Assembly (NCBI GenBank): GCA_031260845.1
Contig: JAISKR010000305.1
Location: 1 to 11,513 of the forward strand
DNA: 11,513 nt
Reading direction: 5' to 3'
DNA from: Bacteroidales bacterium
GTDB taxonomy: Bacteria; Bacteroidota; Bacteroidia; Bacteroidales; UBA4181
Shown piece by piece: positions 8,326-11,513 of this stretch. Each line of letters opens with the position of its first letter. The first letter of the stretch is position 1. The notes under the pieces were generated by a model. That model saw nothing but the letters and a program-made list of their open reading frames with translations, ran no database searches and was not told where the DNA came from. The position numbers and the translations under genes are program-made.

Positions 8326-8976
8326 CTAACTTGCTTCAAATAATTCCATCGGGTGCTGAATAATTTTTCGTGCGCCGCTGTTCAGCAGTTCCTCTACGGG
8401 GCGGAAGCCCCAGCCAACGCCGACAGGATAGAAACCCGCCGCAGTAGCGGTGTGCATATCCACATCGCTGTCGCCGAGGTAGAGGACTTCGGCGGGCGCT
8501 ACACCCATTTCGGCGACAAGGAACAGCGCCGCTTGCGGGTTGGGCTTGCGCGGAAAGCGTTCGCTTGCGCCCAATATGGCGGCAAAATGCCAGCGTTGCA
8601 GCAAATCGCCACATATTTTTTGCGTAATGGCGTCTGCTTTGTTGGATAACACAGCCATTTTGAAACCTGCTTGCGACAAACAATCCAATAAGGCAGGTAT
8701 TCCATCGTAAAGCCGCGTCTTGTTGATATAATGCTGCGCGTAATCGGCAACCACCTGCGCGTGGCAGTCCTTGATGGCGGTTTTGGTTCTTGCGGCTTCG
8801 GGAAGGCTTTTGGCGACTAAGTTTTTCAGCCCGTTGCCTACAAAGAAGCGGTAGGCGTCGTAACTGTGCGTCGGGAAACCGTTTGCCGCAAGGGCGCGGT
8901 TCATGGTGTCGGCAATGTCTTCCAGCGTGTCGGCTAAGGTTCCGTCGAGGTCGAAAATAACAGCCTTGAAAGCCAT
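8326..8976 (-). CDS. gph: HAD-family phosphatase, phosphoglycolate phosphatase-like
   Basis: A 216-residue soluble haloacid-dehalogenase hydrolase, closest in pattern to phosphoglycolate phosphatase, which removes phosphate from 2-phosphoglycolate arising during DNA repair. Motif I is FDLDGTLADT (8-17) with nucleophile Asp9 and acid/base Asp11. An alpha-helical cap (about 18-85) follows. Motif II is LSNK (110-113), motif III Lys144 in PRKPNP, and motif IV LGDSDVDM (167-174) with Mg ligands Asp169 and Asp173. The ATG at 8976 lies 1 nt after the asnA stop codon, so the two genes are almost certainly translated from one message with asnA first. Substrate choice in HAD proteins cannot be read from these motifs: a pyrophosphatase or another sugar-phosphate phosphatase is possible, so the gene symbol is tentative. 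Confidence 0.85.
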   Translation of the reverse strand: MAFKAVIFDLDGTLADTLEDIADTMNRALAANGFPTHSYDAYRFFVGNGLKNLVAKSLPEAARTKTAIKDCHAQVVADYAQHYINKTRLYDGIPALLDCLSQAGFKMAVLSNKADAITQKICGDLLQRWHFAAILGASERFPRKPNPQAALFLVAEMGVAPAEVLYLGDSDVDMHTATAAGFYPVGVGWGFRPVEELLNSGARKIIQHPMELFEAS

Positions 8977-8977
8977 C

Positions 8978-10015
8978 TTACATCAGCACTATGTTGTGTT
9001 TCCGGCAGGTTTCCACTATTTCCGGCTGCCAAATGCTGGCTTGCGTTTCGCCAATGTGCGCTTTTTGCAGGAAATACATACAAAGCCGCGATTGTCCGAT
9101 GCCGCCGCCTATGGATAGCGGCAGTTCGCCGTTCAGCAGTTTTTTGTGAAACATTAGTTCTTTCCGACTTTCGAGTTGGCGTATTGCCAACTGTTTGTTC
9201 AATGCGTCGGCGTCCACACGGATGCCCATTGACGAAATCTCGAAAGCACATTCCAAGATGGGATTCCAGAGCAGTATGTCGCCGTTCAACCCGTTGTGTC
9301 CGGGCGTGGTGGCGGTAGTCCAGTCGTCGTAGTCGGGTGCGCGCCCGTCGTGCAGGGTGCCGTCAGCCAAATGCCCGCCAATGCCGATGATGAAGACTGC
9401 GCCGTATTGTTTGGTTACCAAATGTTCGCGTTCTTTCACCGGCTTGTCGGGATACATTGCCAGCAGGTCTTCGGAATGAATGAAAGTGATTTGTTCCGGC
9501 AGTCTTGGCGTGAGCGCCGGATAATTTTCATAAACGTAAAATTCTGCGCGTTTCAATACATTATATATATTGGTCACCGTTTTTTTCAGGAAATCAAGCG
9601 AACGCTCGCCTTTCGTGATAGACAGTTCCCAATCCCACTGGTCAACGTACATGGAATGCAGGTTATCCAATTCTTCGTCGGGGCGGATGGCGTTCATGTC
9701 GGTGTATAAGCCGTATCCGGTTTCAATTTGGTACTCTGCCAGCATCATCCGTTTCCATTTCGCCAGCGAATGCACTACTTCGGCAACGGCGTCGCCCATA
9801 TCCGCGATGGGGAACGCCACAGGACGCTCTACGCCGTTGAGGTCGTCGTTCACACCTGTTCCTTTCAGCACAAACAGGGGAGCAGTCACCCGCCTCAACC
9901 GAAGTTCGGATGACAGGTTCGATTCAAAAAAATCTTTCAGTAATTTGACAGCCTTCTCTGTCTGTCGTAAATCAAGCGAAGGCGAGTAATATTGGGGCAA
10001 AAACAACTTTGACAT
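8978..10015 (-). CDS. asnA: Aspartate--ammonia ligase (asparagine synthetase A)
   Basis: AsnA makes asparagine from aspartate, ammonia and ATP (releasing AMP and PPi), using ammonia rather than glutamine, and has a class II aminoacyl-tRNA-synthetase-like fold. The protein is 345 residues (E. coli 330). Family signatures seen: the start LFLPQYYSPSLDLRQTEKAV (4-23), APLFVLKGTGVNDDLNGVER (45-64), LYTDMNAIRPDEELDNLHS (103-121) running into YVDQWDWE (123-130), and the C-terminal motif-3-like GGGIGQSRL (303-311) with its ATP-binding Arg. ATG at 10015 is preceded by AT-rich sequence with no clear Shine-Dalgarno. First gene of a unit with the HAD phosphatase (1-nt gap), and divergent from an AsnC-type regulator, which supports asparagine-responsive control. 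Confidence 0.97.
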   Translation of the reverse strand: MSKLFLPQYYSPSLDLRQTEKAVKLLKDFFESNLSSELRLRRVTAPLFVLKGTGVNDDLNGVERPVAFPIADMGDAVAEVVHSLAKWKRMMLAEYQIETGYGLYTDMNAIRPDEELDNLHSMYVDQWDWELSITKGERSLDFLKKTVTNIYNVLKRAEFYVYENYPALTPRLPEQITFIHSEDLLAMYPDKPVKEREHLVTKQYGAVFIIGIGGHLADGTLHDGRAPDYDDWTTATTPGHNGLNGDILLWNPILECAFEISSMGIRVDADALNKQLAIRQLESRKELMFHKKLLNGELPLSIGGGIGQSRLCMYFLQKAHIGETQASIWQPEIVETCRKHNIVLM

Positions 10016-10051
10016 GATGATAATTTGTAAAAAAAAACGTGTAAAAAGAAA

Positions 10052-10081
10052 AAATTATTAACTTTGCAAAAGTGATAATTT
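10052..10081. promoter_or_regulatory. 30-bp dyad, candidate AsnC/Lrp-family operator
   Basis: The pattern is AAATTAT (10052-10058), 4 nt, TTTGCAAA (10063-10070), 4 nt, ATAATTT (10075-10081): 12 of 15 base pairs are symmetric about the centre 10066/10067. It lies between asnA and the divergent asnC-like gene and covers candidate -7 boxes for both strands, a fitting place for a shared repressor or activator site. A further ATAATTT sits at 10020-10026, just upstream of the asnA start codon. AT-rich imperfect dyads in multiple copies are usual for Lrp/AsnC proteins. That this regulator binds here is inference. Confidence 0.5.
10059..10066 (+). promoter_or_regulatory. Possible -7 box of the asnC-prmA unit
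   Basis: TAACTTTG is an exact match to the Bacteroidota -7 consensus TAnnTTTG on the plus strand, and abuts the minus-strand -7 box of asnA at 10067. No TTTG is present at the expected 20-nt spacing (10035-10038 is AAAC), so the call is weak. If used, transcription would start near 10073 and leave an AT-rich leader of about 120 nt. Confidence 0.35.
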
Positions 10082-10098
10082 ATTCGGATAAAAGCAAT
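10067..10098 (-). promoter_or_regulatory. Probable asnA promoter (near-consensus)
   Basis: Read on the minus strand: ATTG (10098-10095), exactly 20 nt, then CACTTTTG (10074-10067), one mismatch in each element of the TTTG / TAnnTTTG consensus but with the same spacing as the rho and metH promoters. The predicted start near 10061 gives a leader of about 45 nt before the asnA ATG. It overlaps the right half of the 30-bp dyad. Confidence 0.5.
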
Positions 10099-10195
10099 TT
10101 TTTTTATATTTAGTTCATAATAAGCGTCTTTTATCAAAATAAATTCATTAAAAATACGTCGAATTAGTATTATTTTTTAGTAAAAACCGAAAAAA

Positions 10196-10666
10196 ATGGC
10201 TGAAAAGTTTCAAATTGATAGTTTAGACCGAAAAATACTGTCAATGATTTGTGCCAACGCTCGTGTACCTTTTTTGGAAGTGGCACGTGATTGTGGCATA
10301 TCGGGCGCTGCCGTTCATCAACGTATGCAGCGGCTTACCCGTCTTGGTATCGTAAAAGGGTCTGCATTTGCTCTGAATCCCAAGATAATGGGGTATCACA
10401 CTTGCGCATTTATGGGCATTTATCTGGAAAAGGCAAGTATGTTCAAGTCGGTGGTGGAACAGTTGAATATGATACCTGAAATAACGGAATGTCACTATAC
10501 CACCGGCGACTATTCCATTTTCATCAAGATGTATGCCCATGACAATGAGCATTTGAAGTATATCTTAGTGGATAAACTGCAATCTATTGTAGGCATAACG
10601 CGAACGGAAACCTTGATTTCCCTTGAAGAAAGTTTCAACAGGCAGATTCCGGTACAGAAAAGTTAA
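10196..10666 (+). CDS. asnC: Lrp/AsnC family transcriptional regulator, AsnC type
   Basis: A 156-residue amino-acid-responsive DNA-binding protein (E. coli AsnC is 152). Residues 7-66 form the winged-helix part: IDSLDRKIL (7-15), the helix-turn-helix around residues 26-46 (FLEVARDCGISGAAVHQRMQ), then LGIVKGSAF (50-58). Residues 68-145 are the RAM/AsnC_trans_reg ligand-sensing and oligomerisation domain, where YTTGDYSIFIK (101-111) and TETLISL (137-143) closely resemble the corresponding E. coli AsnC segments from memory. Its place divergent from asnA copies the E. coli asnC/asnA arrangement, so asparagine-responsive control of asnA, and probably of itself, is the best inference. The start at 10196 follows an A-rich tract; no strong Shine-Dalgarno. 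It is followed after 8 nt by prmA. The exact ligand is not provable from sequence, and some Bacteroidota homologues are annotated only as Lrp/AsnC. Confidence 0.88.
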   Translation: MAEKFQIDSLDRKILSMICANARVPFLEVARDCGISGAAVHQRMQRLTRLGIVKGSAFALNPKIMGYHTCAFMGIYLEKASMFKSVVEQLNMIPEITECHYTTGDYSIFIKMYAHDNEHLKYILVDKLQSIVGITRTETLISLEESFNRQIPVQKS

Positions 10667-10674
10667 GATTAATC

Positions 10675-11508
10675 ATGCACTATTTCGAAGCGATATGTGT
10701 GTTGCCGGAAGGCGAACAGGCGGATGCTGCCGATATTGTGGTGGCTTTGTTGGCTGAATTGGGCTATGAAAGTTTTGAAACGTCAGGCAACACGGTGAAA
10801 GCCTACATTCGCGACGAACTCTATGATGCTGCCGCACTGTCAGAGTTGGCAGAAGCGTATCCTGCATTGATTGGCGCGGTCAGTGCAAAAGAAGTGCCGC
10901 AGGAAAACTGGAACCGGCTTTGGGAGAGCGATTTCCCGATGACTGTCATTCCCGGACGATGTGTGGTATATGCGCCTTTTCATACGGATTTGCCCGATTT
11001 GCCCTACAAAATCTGTATTCTTCCGAATATGTCATTCGGAACAGGGCATCATGCAACCACTTCGATGATGACGGAGTTGTTGCTTGATGCGGACACGGCA
11101 GGAAAAGAAGTGTTGGACATGGGTTGCGGAACAGGCATACTGGCCATTCTGGCATCTGTCAGAAAAGCGCAGTCTGTGGTTGCCATCGACACAGATGAAT
11201 GGGCTTATCGGAACGCTCTGGAAAACTGCGCACGGAACGGCGTTGCCAATGTCGCTGTCCTTCAGGGAGATTGCAAACTGTTGTCCGGAGAAAAATTCGA
11301 CTTGATTCTTGCCAATATCAATCGCAACATCCTGCTGAACGACATGTCCGCTTATGCCGCATGTCTGAATAGCGGAGGCACGTTGCAGCTAAGCGGTTTC
11401 TATACGGACGACCTTCCCGATATTACCGCCGAAGCCGTAAAAAACGGACTGACATACATACGGCACATCGTTAAAAAGAACTGGGTGGCAGTACAGTATA
11501 GGAACTAA
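10675..11508 (+). CDS. prmA: Ribosomal protein L11 methyltransferase
   Basis: PrmA transfers methyl groups from S-adenosylmethionine to amino groups of ribosomal protein L11. The 277-residue protein has a short N-terminal L11-recognition domain (about 1-60), the family segment NWNRLWESDFPMTVI (78-92), MSFGTGHHATTSMM (119-132), the AdoMet-binding loop VLDMGCGTGILA (146-157), the acidic end of strand 2 (Asp172 in AIDTDEWA) and the catalytic-loop motif DLILANINRNIL (209-220). All class I methyltransferase landmarks are present and the stop at 11506-11508 is inside the window, so the gene is complete. ATG at 10675 is 8 nt after the asnC-like stop, so it is probably carried on the same message. 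Its link to asparagine control is not an obvious functional pairing. Confidence 0.96.
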   Translation: MHYFEAICVLPEGEQADAADIVVALLAELGYESFETSGNTVKAYIRDELYDAAALSELAEAYPALIGAVSAKEVPQENWNRLWESDFPMTVIPGRCVVYAPFHTDLPDLPYKICILPNMSFGTGHHATTSMMTELLLDADTAGKEVLDMGCGTGILAILASVRKAQSVVAIDTDEWAYRNALENCARNGVANVAVLQGDCKLLSGEKFDLILANINRNILLNDMSAYAACLNSGGTLQLSGFYTDDLPDITAEAVKNGLTYIRHIVKKNWVAVQYRN

Positions 11509-11513
11509 CAGGT

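Noticed and set aside
10020..10195. A small gene or RNA in the AT-rich asnA/asnC gap
   Set aside because: No open frame with a plausible start or composition and no stable structure is visible; the promoter and dyad signals explain what can be recognised.
1..11513. A novel defence, mobile or biosynthetic system
   Set aside because: All large open regions match known housekeeping families, with no unassigned genes, transposases, integrases, toxins or unusual gene clusters.

Overview
This window is an ordinary chromosomal segment of a Bacteroidota bacterium, most likely of the order Bacteroidales. Three things point there. Two clear promoters have the phylum-specific form TTTG-N20-TAnnTTTG. 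Rho carries the Bacteroidota-type N-terminal extension and acidic linker. Starts mostly follow AT-rich sequence rather than a strong Shine-Dalgarno. Every large open stretch is explained by a recognisable housekeeping gene. I see no mobile element, CRISPR array, tRNA, rRNA, phage gene or defence system.

Layout. (1) Positions 1-2747, plus strand: the 3' part of hisS, then, 6 nt later and in the same frame, a full ygiQ-type radical SAM gene. (2) 2751-4313, minus strand: rho, convergent with ygiQ with only 3 nt between the stop codons. (3) 4314-4589: a divergent control region holding near-perfect promoters for rho (minus) and metH (plus). (4) 4590-8177, plus strand: full-length cobalamin-dependent methionine synthase metH. 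(5) 8178-8325: a convergent gap holding a perfect 36-bp palindrome made of two tandem self-palindromic units. (6) 8326-10015, minus strand: a two-gene unit in transcription order asnA then a phosphoglycolate-phosphatase-like HAD gene, 1 nt apart. (7) 10016-10195: an AT-rich divergent control region with a 30-bp dyad. (8) 10196-11508, plus strand: an asnC-type Lrp/AsnC regulator followed after 8 nt by prmA.

How the genes work together. The clearest local logic is asnA next to a divergent asnC-like regulator, the same arrangement as in Escherichia coli, where AsnC controls asparagine synthetase A. Here a dyad of form AAATTAT-N4-TTTGCAAA-N4-ATAATTT covers candidate -7 boxes for both directions, so a single operator could control both genes. 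The other genes (histidine charging, transcription termination, methionine/folate/B12 metabolism, phosphatase repair, L11 methylation) are core functions with no obvious shared pathway.

The points most worth a second look are the asnA/asnC dyad, the tandem palindrome after metH, the acidic linker of Rho, and the in-frame hisS/ygiQ junction. I did not find a previously undescribed system.
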